Translations under genes and position numbers: made by a program
Assembly (NCBI GenBank): GCA_963750995.1
Contig: CAVVST010000002.1
Coordinates: 1,116,001-1,180,000, forward strand
Source of the DNA: CAVVST01 sp963750995
Lineage (GTDB): Bacteria; Acidobacteriota; Vicinamibacteria; Vicinamibacterales; UBA2999
Direction of reading: 5' to 3'
Length of the DNA: 64,000 bases
Shown: positions 8,872 through 17,468 of the stretch, piece after piece
Layout of the letters: the number at the start of each line of letters is the position of its first letter
How positions within the stretch are numbered: the stretch's first letter is position 1
Notes under the pieces: model-generated
What the model was told of the DNA's origin: nothing
Database searches by the model: none
The model's input: only the letters and a program-made list of their open reading frames with translations

Positions 8872-11800
8872 GTGGTCAAGGCGCGGGCGCTCGATCTGTT
8901 TCACCCGCCAGTCCGCGAGTGGTTCTCTGCCTCCTTCCCCGAACCGACCAGGCCGCAGCAACTCGGATGGCCGGCCATCGCCCGCGGCGAGTCCACGCTG
9001 GTCCTCGCGCCCACAGGCAGCGGCAAGACCCTCGCCGCGTTTCTCTGGTGCCTGAATCGGCTGATGTTCGAACCGGCGCCGCCGCCGAAGGCGCGATGCC
9101 GCGTCCTCTACATCTCGCCGCTGAAGGCGCTCGCCACCGACGTCGAACGCAACCTGCGCGCGCCGCTCGCCGGCATCACCAACGCCGCGAATGCGGCGGG
9201 CATCCCGGTGACCGTTCCGACCATCACCATCCGCACCGGCGACACGCCGCCATCGGAGCGGGCACGGTTTCAACGCGAGCCTGCAGACATCCTGATCACC
9301 ACGCCCGAGTCGCTTTTCCTGCTGCTGACGTCGAACGCGCGCGATCGGCTGGTGCACGTGGATACGGTGATCATCGACGAGATTCATGCGCTCGTCCCGG
9401 GTAAGCGCGGCGCGCATCTGGCCCTGTCGCTGGAGCGGCTCGAGGCGCTGCGTGCCGCAGCTCCGCCTGAAGGCACTCCAGGTCCGCCTCAAGGCGGACA
9501 CTACGTACAGCCTGACGTAGGGTCCGGCTTCAGCCGAACCCTGCAGCGGATTGGGCTTTCGGCGACACAGCGGCCACTCGACGAAGTCGCGAAATTCCTC
9601 GGCGGCGCCGAACCGCGGCGCGCCGGGAAGCGACGGCCGGCAACCCGGTCGCGACCGGAGCGCGGCAAAGCCGCGCAACAGGCACGGGCAGAGGAAGCGG
9701 AAACCGAAGTCCACGAGGAGTTTACGGGCGAGGATACGGCGCCCACATTCCGTCCCGTCACCATCGTCAACGCGGCGGAAAAGAAGCAGTTGACGCTCCG
9801 CATCGAAGTCCCAATCGAGGACATGGATCGTTCGGACCGTTCGGATCGTTCGATTCGTTCAGGTCCGGTGGACGGGAGGGCAGTCAGAAGCACGTCCATC
9901 TGGGCATCCATCCATCCCCGTCTGCTGGAGTTGATTCGCAGCCACCGGTCGACGCTGCTGTTCGTCAACAGCCGGCGACTGGCCGAGCGGCTGGCCGGTG
10001 CCCTCAACGAGCTCGCGGGAGAGCCGCTCGTGCGTTCCCATCACGGGTCACTCGCACGGGCGGCGCGCACCGAGGTTGAAGACCTTCTCAAAGCCGGACG
10101 GATTCGCGGCCTGGTCGCGACCTCCTCGCTCGAGCTCGGCATCGACATGGGCGCCATCGACCTGGTCGTCCAGATCGAGGCGCCGCCGTCGGTGGCGAGC
10201 GGCCTGCAGCGCATCGGCCGCGCCGGCCACCAGGCGGGCGCCGTGAGCGAAGGCATCATTTTTCCCAAGTTCCGGGGTGACCTCGTGGCGAGCGCCGCCG
10301 TGGCCAAGGCGATGCACGACGGCGCGGTCGAGTCTACGCGCTATCCACGGAACCCGCTCGACGTCCTCGCCCAGCAGATCGTCGCGATCGCGGCGAGCGA
10401 CCCCTGGCCGGTGGACGACCTCTTTACGCGCGTCCGGCAGGCGGCGCCGTTTGCCGACTTGAGCCGGCGGGCGTTCGAGGGCGTACTCGACATGCTGTCG
10501 GGACGCTATCCATCCGACGAATTCGCCGAGCTGCGCCCGCGCATCACCTGGGACCGCGTCCGCCACATGGTCGAAGGACGCGAAGGCGCCAAGCGCGTGG
10601 CGATTGCCAACGCCGGAACGATCCCAGACCGCGGGCTGTACGGTGTGTTCCTGGCGGGCGCGGATCGGCCGACCCGCGTGGGTGAACTGGACGAGGAGAT
10701 GGTGTTCGAGACCCAGGTCGGCGAGACGTTTACCCTCGGCGCCTCCACCTGGCGGGTCGAAGAAATCACCCACGACCGGGTTCTGGTCACCCCGGCGCCC
10801 GGGGAACCGGGAAAGATGCCCTTCTGGCACGGCGACCAGGCCGGACGTCCGGTTGAACTCGGTTACGCGATCGGCAAGCTGGTGCGGGAACTGCGCGGCA
10901 TGCCGCGCGGCGCGGCCATCGATCGTCTCGTCCGCGAACACGACCTCGATACGCCGGCGGCTGAAACGATGATGCGCTACCTCGACGACCAGGCCGCCGC
11001 GGGCGGCGTGCCGGACGACCGGACGATCGTCATCGAACGCTGCCTCGACGATCTCGGCGACTGGCGCGTCTGCCTGCTGTCGCCGCTCGGCAGCCGCATC
11101 CATGCCCCGTGGGCGATGGCGGTGGCCGCCGACATTCGCACGCGGACCGGCACGGACGTGGAAGTCATGTGGGGTGACGAAGGCTTCGTCGTCCGGTTCC
11201 CGGAGGTGGAGACGCCGCCGGATCCCGCGCTGCTGCTCCCGGATCCGACAACGGTGGAGGCGCTCGTCCTGCGGCAGCTCGGATCGACGTCGCTCTTTGC
11301 CGCGCGCTTCCGCGAAACCTCCGCGCGTGCCCTGCTCCTGCCCCGCCGCCGCCCCGGGATGCGGACGCCGCTCTGGCAACAGCGGAAGCGAGCGTCAGAC
11401 CTGCTGGCCGTCGCCTCGCGATTCGGCTCGTTCCCCGCGCTGCTCGAAACCTACCGGGAGGTCCTGCGCGACCATTTCGACATGCCGGCGCTGGTTGATA
11501 CGCTCGGCCGGGTTTCGTCGCGCGCGCTGCGTGTGACGACCATCGATTCGCGAACACCGTCGCCGTTCGCGGCGTCGCTGCTCTTCAGCTACGTCGCCAA
11601 CTACATCTACGACGGAGACGCGCCGCTGGCCGAACGGCGTGCGCAGGCGCTCTCCGTCGACCAGGCGCAGCTGCGGGAGCTGCTGGGCGACGCGGAGCTG
11701 CGCGAACTGCTGGACCCCGCTTCCCTCGAGACGGTCGAAGCCCAGCTCCAGTATCTCGACGAAAAGTACAGGATCAAGACCGCCGACGGGCTCCACGATC

Positions 11801-13830
11801 TGCTGATCCGGATCGGCGATCTGACGCTGCCCGAAATCGAACGCCGGAGCGCGCTGCCCGGCACGGCCGCCGTCGTGCGCGACCTCGAAGGCGCGCGACG
11901 CATCGTCGCGCTCCAGGTGGCCGGCGAATCGCGCTTCGTCGCGGTCGAGGATGTCGCCCGTTATCGCGATGCCCTTGGCACCCCGTTGCCGCCCGGCCTG
12001 CCGGAAGCACTGCTCGAACCGGTGCGCGATCCGGCGGGAGACCTCGCGCTGCGCTACGCACGGTCGCACGGCCCGTTCACATCGCACGAGCTCGCCGTAC
12101 GCTACGGACTCGGACCCGCCGTCGCCGAGTCTGTGCTGGTGCGGCTGCGCGAGACCGGCCGAATCATCGAGGGAGAATTCCGCCCCGGCGGGACGGAGCG
12201 CGAGTGGATCGACGCCGACGTACTTCGCAGCCTTCGGCGCCGGTCGCTGGCCAGGCTGCGGCATGAAATCGAACCAGTCGAATCCGATGCCCTGGGCCGT
12301 TTCGTCGTCTCCTGGCACGGTGTCGGGACGGGGCGGCGCGGACTCGAGGCGCTGCTCGATGCCATAGAACAGCTGCAGGGCGCTGCCATCCCCGCATCGA
12401 TGCTCGACACCGAGATTCTCCCCGCGCGCATCGAGGACTACGAACCACGGATGCTCGATGAGCTGATGGCGGCCGGCGAGGTGACGTGGGTGGGTGTCGA
12501 ACCGCTTGGCAATCGTGATGGCCGCCTGGCGCTGTACCTGACCGACCACCTGGACCGGTTGCGTGCTCCCGCGACCCCGCCTGCGCTGGAGGGACGCGCC
12601 GCGGAGATCCTCGACTACCTGGGCCGCCATGGCGCTTCATTTTTCGCCGCCATTCATGAAGGCACGGGTGGGGGGTTTCCCCGAGAGACGGTGGACGCCC
12701 TGTGGGACCTGGCATGGCGCGGGTTCATTACCAACGACACGTTGCACGCCCTCCGCGCGTTCACCAGCACACCGGACCCGCGGGCGGGAAGACGCCGCGG
12801 TGCGCCGTTCCGGTCGCGAAGGCTGGTTCCGCCGAAGGCAGAGGGCCGCTGGTCGCTGGTGACGTCCCCCCGGCCGCACAAATCAACCATCACCGAATGG
12901 AGCGCGGCATCGGCTCAGCAGCTTCTGGCGCGCCACGGGATCGTGACCCGCGAGACGGTTGCGGCCGAATCGGTCGCCGGCGGATTCAGCTCCGTCTACC
13001 AGGTACTGAAGGCCATGGAAGATGCCGGGCGCATCCGCCGTGGCTACTTTGTCGCCGGACTCGGCGCCGCGCAATTCGCATTGCCCGGGGCGCTGGATCT
13101 CCTCAGATCGATGCGGGAAGTGCCTGAAACACCGCGAACGGTTGTGCTCGCCGCCACCGACCCGGCCAACCCGTACGGCGGGATCGTCAAATGGCCAGAA
13201 ACCCCGCTGACGATCACGCGATCCGTGGGCGCGAGGGTCATCCTGGTCAACGGTGCGCTGGCCGGCTACCTGCGCCGAGGCGAACGCGAGCTGCTGTTGT
13301 TCCTGCCCGACGCCGAACCCCAGCGGTCGCAGTTCGCCCGCGAGGTCGCGCGCATGCTGCTGCACCTGGCGGTGTCGCGGGAGGAGGCGCGCCGCGGCAT
13401 GCTGCTCGCGGAGATCAATGGCGAACCGGCCGTCGCGCATCCGGCATCGCGCATCTTCATCGCGGAAGGATTCGCCGCCAGCGCGATGGGACTTCAGGCC
13501 CGACCCAGGCCGGCGGTACCTGGCGCATGGTCTCGTGATGGCATCCGCATTGCGGCACCACGACGTGGAGGTAGATCCATGGCTGAGCCACGCCGCACTG
13601 ATGAAGAGCTCGTCGATAATCCGCAGTCCGACGAGACGAGAGATACCGAACACGAGCGCATCCGCTCGTCGAACGATCGCGACCAGGCGCTGGAACGCGA
13701 CGGTAGGACGTCTGAACACAATCGCGGCTATGACGAGGCGGTCCGGGGGGCGGCCGTCGAAGATGACGAGGATATCGATCCCGACAGCGCGGACTCTGAC
13801 ATCGATCGCGACGACACTGATGTGGACTAG
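8872..13830 (+). CDS. lhr: Lhr-type ATP-dependent DNA helicase (large, SF2)
   Basis: A long Lhr-family SF2 helicase implicated in DNA repair. It starts at GTG 8872. Motif I is PTGSGKT (residues 47-53), motif II is DEIH (169-172), motif III is SAT (about 230) and motif VI is QRIGRAGH (about 446). The Lhr winged-helix/beta-barrel core and the large C-terminal region typical of E. coli Lhr follow. Two insertions stand out. Residues about 200-225 are encoded by a REP-like repeat pair between SLERLEAL and LQRIGLSAT, and DRSDRSDRSIRS near 319-330 comes from a CGTTCGGA-type word array. The last 83 residues probably belong to a separate gene with its own ribosome site at 13579. A lost stop or an indel at the GGTACC near 13516 could explain the fusion. 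Confidence 0.92.
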   Translation: MVKARALDLFHPPVREWFSASFPEPTRPQQLGWPAIARGESTLVLAPTGSGKTLAAFLWCLNRLMFEPAPPPKARCRVLYISPLKALATDVERNLRAPLAGITNAANAAGIPVTVPTITIRTGDTPPSERARFQREPADILITTPESLFLLLTSNARDRLVHVDTVIIDEIHALVPGKRGAHLALSLERLEALRAAAPPEGTPGPPQGGHYVQPDVGSGFSRTLQRIGLSATQRPLDEVAKFLGGAEPRRAGKRRPATRSRPERGKAAQQARAEEAETEVHEEFTGEDTAPTFRPVTIVNAAEKKQLTLRIEVPIEDMDRSDRSDRSIRSGPVDGRAVRSTSIWASIHPRLLELIRSHRSTLLFVNSRRLAERLAGALNELAGEPLVRSHHGSLARAARTEVEDLLKAGRIRGLVATSSLELGIDMGAIDLVVQIEAPPSVASGLQRIGRAGHQAGAVSEGIIFPKFRGDLVASAAVAKAMHDGAVESTRYPRNPLDVLAQQIVAIAASDPWPVDDLFTRVRQAAPFADLSRRAFEGVLDMLSGRYPSDEFAELRPRITWDRVRHMVEGREGAKRVAIANAGTIPDRGLYGVFLAGADRPTRVGELDEEMVFETQVGETFTLGASTWRVEEITHDRVLVTPAPGEPGKMPFWHGDQAGRPVELGYAIGKLVRELRGMPRGAAIDRLVREHDLDTPAAETMMRYLDDQAAAGGVPDDRTIVIERCLDDLGDWRVCLLSPLGSRIHAPWAMAVAADIRTRTGTDVEVMWGDEGFVVRFPEVETPPDPALLLPDPTTVEALVLRQLGSTSLFAARFRETSARALLLPRRRPGMRTPLWQQRKRASDLLAVASRFGSFPALLETYREVLRDHFDMPALVDTLGRVSSRALRVTTIDSRTPSPFAASLLFSYVANYIYDGDAPLAERRAQALSVDQAQLRELLGDAELRELLDPASLETVEAQLQYLDEKYRIKTADGLHDLLIRIGDLTLPEIERRSALPGTAAVVRDLEGARRIVALQVAGESRFVAVEDVARYRDALGTPLPPGLPEALLEPVRDPAGDLALRYARSHGPFTSHELAVRYGLGPAVAESVLVRLRETGRIIEGEFRPGGTEREWIDADVLRSLRRRSLARLRHEIEPVESDALGRFVVSWHGVGTGRRGLEALLDAIEQLQGAAIPASMLDTEILPARIEDYEPRMLDELMAAGEVTWVGVEPLGNRDGRLALYLTDHLDRLRAPATPPALEGRAAEILDYLGRHGASFFAAIHEGTGGGFPRETVDALWDLAWRGFITNDTLHALRAFTSTPDPRAGRRRGAPFRSRRLVPPKAEGRWSLVTSPRPHKSTITEWSAASAQQLLARHGIVTRETVAAESVAGGFSSVYQVLKAMEDAGRIRRGYFVAGLGAAQFALPGALDLLRSMREVPETPRTVVLAATDPANPYGGIVKWPETPLTITRSVGARVILVNGALAGYLRRGERELLLFLPDAEPQRSQFAREVARMLLHLAVSREEARRGMLLAEINGEPAVAHPASRIFIAEGFAASAMGLQARPRPAVPGAWSRDGIRIAAPRRGGRSMAEPRRTDEELVDNPQSDETRDTEHERIRSSNDRDQALERDGRTSEHNRGYDEAVRGAAVEDDEDIDPDSADSDIDRDDTDVD
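9482..9540. repeat. REP-like hairpin pair inserted in the lhr coding sequence
   Basis: GTCCGCCT/AGGCGGAC (9482-9489, 9492-9499) is followed by A-CTAC. After 12 bp, GTAG precedes GGTCCGGCT/AGCCGAACC (9521-9529, 9532-9540, one mismatch). The layout is the same as the intergenic pair at 49494-49568. The insertion keeps the lhr frame open between helicase motifs II and III. Confidence 0.8.
13579..13830 (+). CDS. Small acidic protein, in frame with the end of lhr
   Basis: An 83-residue, strongly acidic and hydrophilic protein (MAEPRRTDEELVDN, ending DDEDIDPDSADSDIDRDDTD). ATG 13579 is preceded by GGAGG at good distance, which is why I treat it as a gene of its own although it is in frame with lhr. 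It has no Lhr homology that I can see, and composition changes sharply at this point. Function unknown. The alternative is a true C-terminal tail of Lhr. Confidence 0.45.
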   Translation: MAEPRRTDEELVDNPQSDETRDTEHERIRSSNDRDQALERDGRTSEHNRGYDEAVRGAAVEDDEDIDPDSADSDIDRDDTDVD

Positions 13831-13834
13831 GGCC

Positions 13835-13920
13835 AAGGCTCAAATCACAAGGCTCAAGTCACAAGAAGACATCTGTGACGTTGTGACTTGGATCTTGAGC
13901 CTTGTGACCTGTGCCTTGTT
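13835..13920. repeat. Inverted array of AAGGCTCAAGTCACAA-type words
   Basis: Left copies (AAGGCTCAAATCACAAGG, then CTCAAGTCACAAG) face right copies (TTGTGACTTGG, CTTGAGCCTTGTGACC). They form an imperfect hairpin between lhr and nei. It could act as a terminator. It is one of several locus-specific word arrays in this window. Confidence 0.6.
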
Positions 13921-13927
13921 CTAAGGC

Positions 13928-14716
13928 ATGCCTGAAGGCGACAGTATCTTGCGTGCGGCCCGGACGCTCGACCGAGCGCTCGCGGGCCGCACCGTCACCC
14001 GCTTTCACACCGTCTTTCCCCATCTCACCCCGGTCGATCACAACCATCCACTCCGCGGCCGCACGCTCGAACGCGTTACGCCGCGCGGCAAGCACCTGCT
14101 GATGTGGTTCTCCGGCGATCTAGTGCTGCACACGCACATGCGGATGAAGGGGTCGTGGCACCTCTATCGTCCCGGCGAGCGATGGATGCGCCCGCGTCAC
14201 GACATGCGGATCGTCATCGAGACCGACGCCTGGGAGGCCGTGGCGTTCAACGTCCCGACCGCCGGGTTGCTCGACGCGCGCGAGGCGGAACAGACGGGGA
14301 CCCTGCGCGATCTCGGACCCGATGTGCTGACACCTGGATTCGATCAAGACGAGGCCATCCGGCGACTCGAGGAACTGGCGGATGTCGAAATTGCAGACGC
14401 GTTGCTGGATCAGCACGCGCTCGCCGGCATCGGCAATATCTACAAGTCAGAAGCTCTCTTCGCGAGCCGCGTCTCCCCATTCGTCCGCGTTGGCGACGTG
14501 CCGCGCGCGCGGCTCGCCAGGGTCGTCGGCGCGGCGCGGCGATTGCTGCAGGCGCACGCGTCGGAAACGGCGCGACCTGGACCACGAGCCGTCTACCGAC
14601 GCAGCGGAAAACCCTGCCGCGTGTGCGGCACGATGATCAGGCGTCGCGCACAGGGGCCGAATGCGCGTTCGACCTACTGGTGTCCGCGCTGTCAGCGAGA
14701 CGAGCGATCGGCCTGA
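13928..14716 (+). CDS. nei: Endonuclease VIII-like DNA glycosylase (Nei/Fpg family)
   Basis: A base-excision repair glycosylase/AP lyase that removes oxidised pyrimidines. The mature N-terminus PEG (after Met) supplies the catalytic proline and glutamate. MRMKGSWHLY carries the conserved Lys region. The H2TH segment is DQHALAGIGNIYKSEALF near residues 160-177. The C-terminal zinc finger is CRVC...CPRC (about residues 237-257). The 262-residue length is normal. It lies just downstream of lhr, so the two may form a DNA-repair pair. Its 3' end overlaps the convergent DUF523 gene by 25 bp. Confidence 0.93.
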   Translation: MPEGDSILRAARTLDRALAGRTVTRFHTVFPHLTPVDHNHPLRGRTLERVTPRGKHLLMWFSGDLVLHTHMRMKGSWHLYRPGERWMRPRHDMRIVIETDAWEAVAFNVPTAGLLDAREAEQTGTLRDLGPDVLTPGFDQDEAIRRLEELADVEIADALLDQHALAGIGNIYKSEALFASRVSPFVRVGDVPRARLARVVGAARRLLQAHASETARPGPRAVYRRSGKPCRVCGTMIRRRAQGPNARSTYWCPRCQRDERSA

Positions 14717-15231
14717 TGGTTGAGCACGCGCTCGAGAAATCGGGCGCGGGCCGCGGCGTCCGACAATGACGCTTCATCCGTCACCGGGAGATCCGGCAGC
14801 GCGTCGATCAGCGCCTGTGCGAACAGCCCGCGGCCGCGGTGCTCGCCGCCGGCATCCCGGATCATCACGTCGTCGATGGCGCAGCTGGGCGACCGCGCCT
14901 TGAAAACGTAGCCTGACAGGTCGAGCGCCGCAAGCTCACACGCTCGTTCGTGCGCCCACGCGTGCATGCGCCCGGTCCAGTCCCGGCCGCTCGCGACGCC
15001 GACGAGCCTGACGAGCGAGCCGAGCGACCGAACACCGTCGCGGCTCGTCATCAACTGGATCGGTTCCCGCGGCGTGCCCATGCCAACCTCGACTTCAGGA
15101 CACACCGGCACCCATTCGACATGCGGTTCGAGCAGGGCGATGACGGTTGCGTCACGGCGATGCGTTCCGTCATGGCGGACCTCGTCGCCCAGGAGGCACC
15201 GCGAAATCCCGACACGCGGACGGCTGCTCAT
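14692..15231 (-). CDS. DUF523 family protein
   Basis: A 179-residue DUF523-type protein. The N-terminal MSSRPRVGISRCLLGDEVRHDG and the CPEVEVGMGTPREPIQL segment are the family signature. Cys residues in SRCLLG, VCPEVE and SPSCAID are conserved in this family and suggest metal or cluster binding. The biochemical role is not known. I chose ATG 15231, where homology starts. Longer starts run into the palindromic repeat upstream. Confidence 0.85.
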   Translation of the reverse strand: MSSRPRVGISRCLLGDEVRHDGTHRRDATVIALLEPHVEWVPVCPEVEVGMGTPREPIQLMTSRDGVRSLGSLVRLVGVASGRDWTGRMHAWAHERACELAALDLSGYVFKARSPSCAIDDVMIRDAGGEHRGRGLFAQALIDALPDLPVTDEASLSDAAARARFLERVLNHQADRSSR

Positions 15232-15236
15232 TTGAG

Positions 15237-15276
15237 GATCGATGATCGATGATCTGATCATCGATCGATCATCGAT
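15237..15276. repeat. GATCGATGATC word palindrome
   Basis: Repeated GATCGATGATC words to the left and ATCATCGATCGATCATCG to the right form a palindromic block between gvpK and the DUF523 start. It may be a terminator for the gas vesicle operon. Confidence 0.6.
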
Positions 15277-15291
15277 TCATAGATGCAAGAT

Positions 15292-15714
15292 TCAGATCAG
15301 CTTGCCGAGGGGACCGAGCTCCAGGTTCAGATCTTCCGGAGGAATACCGAATTTCGCCGCGATGTCGCGGACCGTTTCTTCGAGCTGCATCAGCGCGCGG
15401 CCGACGTCCTCGACCTGGCGATCGGTGAGCGTGCCGGCTTCCATGCGGCGAATCGACTGCCGCTCCAGCAGCTGGCGCACGAATTCGACCAGCGTCAGCA
15501 CCAGATGCGCGACGGATCGCTGCACGTCGTCGGGATCGGCGTTCCATCGCGCCGGCGAGCGGCCGCCGGCGACGCGCTGCAGCTGCCTGCGCAGGTCCTC
15601 GAGCTCGGCGACTTCGGTGACCGTCAGTGCATCCGTCTGCGCGACGATCTGTGGCTTCGCACGCCTCGGGCGTGAAGCCGCCGGCTTTGCGGCTGACTTC
15701 CTGCGCTTGGCCAT
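15292..15714 (-). CDS. gvpK: Gas vesicle protein GvpK
   Basis: A 140-residue GvpK, an accessory protein needed for gas vesicle formation. The core VQRSVAHLVLTLVEFVRQLL, ERQSIRRMEAGTLTDRQVED and the closing DLNLELGPLGKLI are characteristic. The N-terminus is a basic Lys/Arg/Ala-rich tail. ATG 15714 overlaps the upstream gvpL/F stop as ATGA, so the two are translationally coupled. It is the last gene of the cluster. Confidence 0.93.
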   Translation of the reverse strand: MAKRRKSAAKPAASRPRRAKPQIVAQTDALTVTEVAELEDLRRQLQRVAGGRSPARWNADPDDVQRSVAHLVLTLVEFVRQLLERQSIRRMEAGTLTDRQVEDVGRALMQLEETVRDIAAKFGIPPEDLNLELGPLGKLI

Positions 15715-16398
15715 CACCAGGTGTCGCCGAAGGCGTACGGCGGCCAGGGACCGGACACGAGCACCCTGAGGCCCGCTTCACGGGCAGCATGTTCGAGGGC
15801 AGCCCGGTAGCGATCCACGGATCCGCTCGGAATCAGGTGATACATCGATGCGACGCCGCCACGCTTCTCCATCCGCTCGTCCCTCACCCATCGTCTCACG
15901 CTGGCTCGCAGCGGATCGAAGGCGGGGACGGCGTGCTCACGCTGCCGCGAACGCAGATATTGAGTACCCGGACTGTTGTTCCATTCCTGCGGGGTGAGCC
16001 TTGTAAGGCTCGCGGGGCGGACCTGACAGGGTCCGCCCCGCGACGCCGTTCCCCTGCACGATCCGGACGGTCATCTGGGCGCGGTTGCGGACCGCGCGCA
16101 GCCGGCGGCGAAGCGTCTGTTCCCTGCCATGGATCATCGCCTGCAGGTCGCTGGCATCGCGTGCGGCTGTGCCGAAGCGCGCCGGCAGGAGCGCCGGCAG
16201 CCGGCGCCAGAGCGCCGACATCATCCGATCGAAGCGGCGCAGGTTTCGGGCGGTCGGCGCCGGAACGGCGCGGACCCGGCCGACGATGGCGTCAAGCCGG
16301 CCGATGGGAATCGCCTGCAGTGTTTCGCCGGCGACGCCGCGGACCGTGATGCGCCCCGCCCGCCGTGAGGCGATGGCGTAGACGCAGAGTTCAGGCAC
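15714..16398 (-). CDS. gvpL/F: GvpL/F family gas vesicle protein (third copy) carrying an inserted palindrome and a frameshift
   Basis: The N-terminal part from GTG 16398 reads VPELCVYAIASRRAGRITVR and reaches QMTVRIVQGN. Sequence encoded by a palindromic repeat (15996-16042) follows. The family resumes in another frame as GTQYLRSRQREHAVPAFDPL and ends SGPWPPYAFGDTW, matching the usual GPWPPY(N/A)F end. The frame change lies at GGGTACTC (GTAC 15964-15967). Removing one base there makes the whole gene open with the repeat in frame. It is therefore either an intact protein with an added loop or a pseudogene. At about 228 residues it is shorter than its paralogues. It overlaps gvpK and the upstream small gvpA-family gene. 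Confidence 0.75.
15996..16042. repeat. Palindromic repeat inserted in gvpL/F
   Basis: Two adjacent hairpins: GAGCCTT-GT-AAGGCTC (15996-16011) and CGCGGGGCGGACC/GGTCCGCCCCGCG (16011-16023, 16030-16042). It lacks the GTAG foot of the other elements, so it may be a different family or a decayed copy. It interrupts the conserved VRI...GTxYL region of the gene. Confidence 0.75.
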
Positions 16399-16672
16399 GA
16401 CGGGCCCGCCGCGCGCGGCGGGTTCGGTGGCGCTCGATGAAGTCGGTATCCTCATTGGGGAGCACGCGATCGGCGGCGCAGAGGAGCACGGACAGTCGCG
16501 CGTACACCAGGTCGACCTGCGCCAGCGCCAGCGTCAGGTCGCCGCTCAGCACCACTCCCTTGTTGAGCGCGTTGTCCACCACGTCGAGCAGCGACGCATC
16601 GTCGGTATCCAGCACCTGCTCGGCGACGGTGCGCGATTTCGAGCCACGGCGGTCCCGCCGGGTGCGCGCCAT
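16391..16672 (-). CDS. Small GvpA/J/M/S-family gas vesicle protein
   Basis: 93 residues. The core SLLDVVDNALNKGVVLSGDL, then TLALAQVDLVYARLSVLLCA, matches the GvpA-fold family but lacks the GIVIDAWVRVSLVG signature of the main ribbed shell protein. It is therefore a minor component of the GvpJ/M/S type, thought to act in nucleation or tip formation. Both termini are basic (KSRT at the front, RRARRARR at the end). It overlaps the upstream gvpL/F by one base (TGATG). Confidence 0.82.
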   Translation of the reverse strand: MARTRRDRRGSKSRTVAEQVLDTDDASLLDVVDNALNKGVVLSGDLTLALAQVDLVYARLSVLLCAADRVLPNEDTDFIERHRTRRARRARRA

Positions 16673-17451
16673 CAGATGAAGTTATACGCGGGCCACGGTC
16701 CAGTGAGCGACACCGTGAGGCCTGCGCCTTCAATCGTCCGCGCATGGCGGCCCACGGCGGCGCGAAAGGCCGCCGCGCGGCGCGCCGGGACCAGGAACGC
16801 AGCGTCGAGCAGCAGGCGCGAGCCGGGCGCCGCCTGCTCGGTGGCCGTGCGCCGGCGCGCGGCGGTCGCCTCGCGCGACACGACCTTGTACATCTTGTTC
16901 GCCTGCGTCCGCGCCTGCTTCAGCCGTGACTGCGCCAGGTCGCGCTGTTCCCGCTTGCGCGCCAGGTAGTCCACCCCCGATCGCGGCTGCAATCGCGCCC
17001 GCGGACCGGTAACCGGCGCGGCGGGACTCCACGACAGGCGCAGCCCCCATTCAACGTTGCGATCGATGCGTTTGAGAATCGGTGCGATCCGCCGCCGGTC
17101 GCGAACGACGTGCTCGACGGCCCGCTCGTCGTTGGTGAATATCGTGAACAGCTGCATCGGCAGCACGGCTGCTGCCGGCAGGAAATGTTCGACGACCGCT
17201 TCGTGGGCCACGGCGCGGGGCGCCACCCATTGGAGATCCTGCAGTCCCTGGTCGAGCGCCGGCTCGGCGTAGCCGCGCTCGGGGACCGTGCTGACCACCA
17301 GCCAGTCGCGCCCCGCGGATGCCCGCGATTCCGGAATCTCGAGGATACGAACGTCCGGTCCGCCCGGCATGCCCGCCGGAACACCACGCAGCGAAGGACG
17401 CCTGGCAGACCGCACCAGGCAGTAGACGTAGGTGAGCGAACTCACGATCAA
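16672..17451 (-). CDS. gvpL/F: GvpL/F family gas vesicle protein (second copy)
   Basis: A 259-residue accessory protein of the GvpL/F family. TYVYCLVRSARRPSLRGVP opens the N-terminal domain. VVEHFLPAAAVLPMQLFTIF is the conserved ...LPM.FGT-like segment (here MQLFTIF). GPWPAYNFI closes the protein. The start is TTG 17451 or GTG 17445. The N-terminal and C-terminal ferredoxin-like domains are linked by a basic helix (LAQSRLKQARTQANKMYKVV). It lies between gvpG and the small gvpA-family gene. Confidence 0.9.
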   Translation of the reverse strand: MIVSSLTYVYCLVRSARRPSLRGVPAGMPGGPDVRILEIPESRASAGRDWLVVSTVPERGYAEPALDQGLQDLQWVAPRAVAHEAVVEHFLPAAAVLPMQLFTIFTNDERAVEHVVRDRRRIAPILKRIDRNVEWGLRLSWSPAAPVTGPRARLQPRSGVDYLARKREQRDLAQSRLKQARTQANKMYKVVSREATAARRRTATEQAAPGSRLLLDAAFLVPARRAAAFRAAVGRHARTIEGAGLTVSLTGPWPAYNFI

Positions 17452-17468
17452 ATCGTTCGGGTCGTTCT

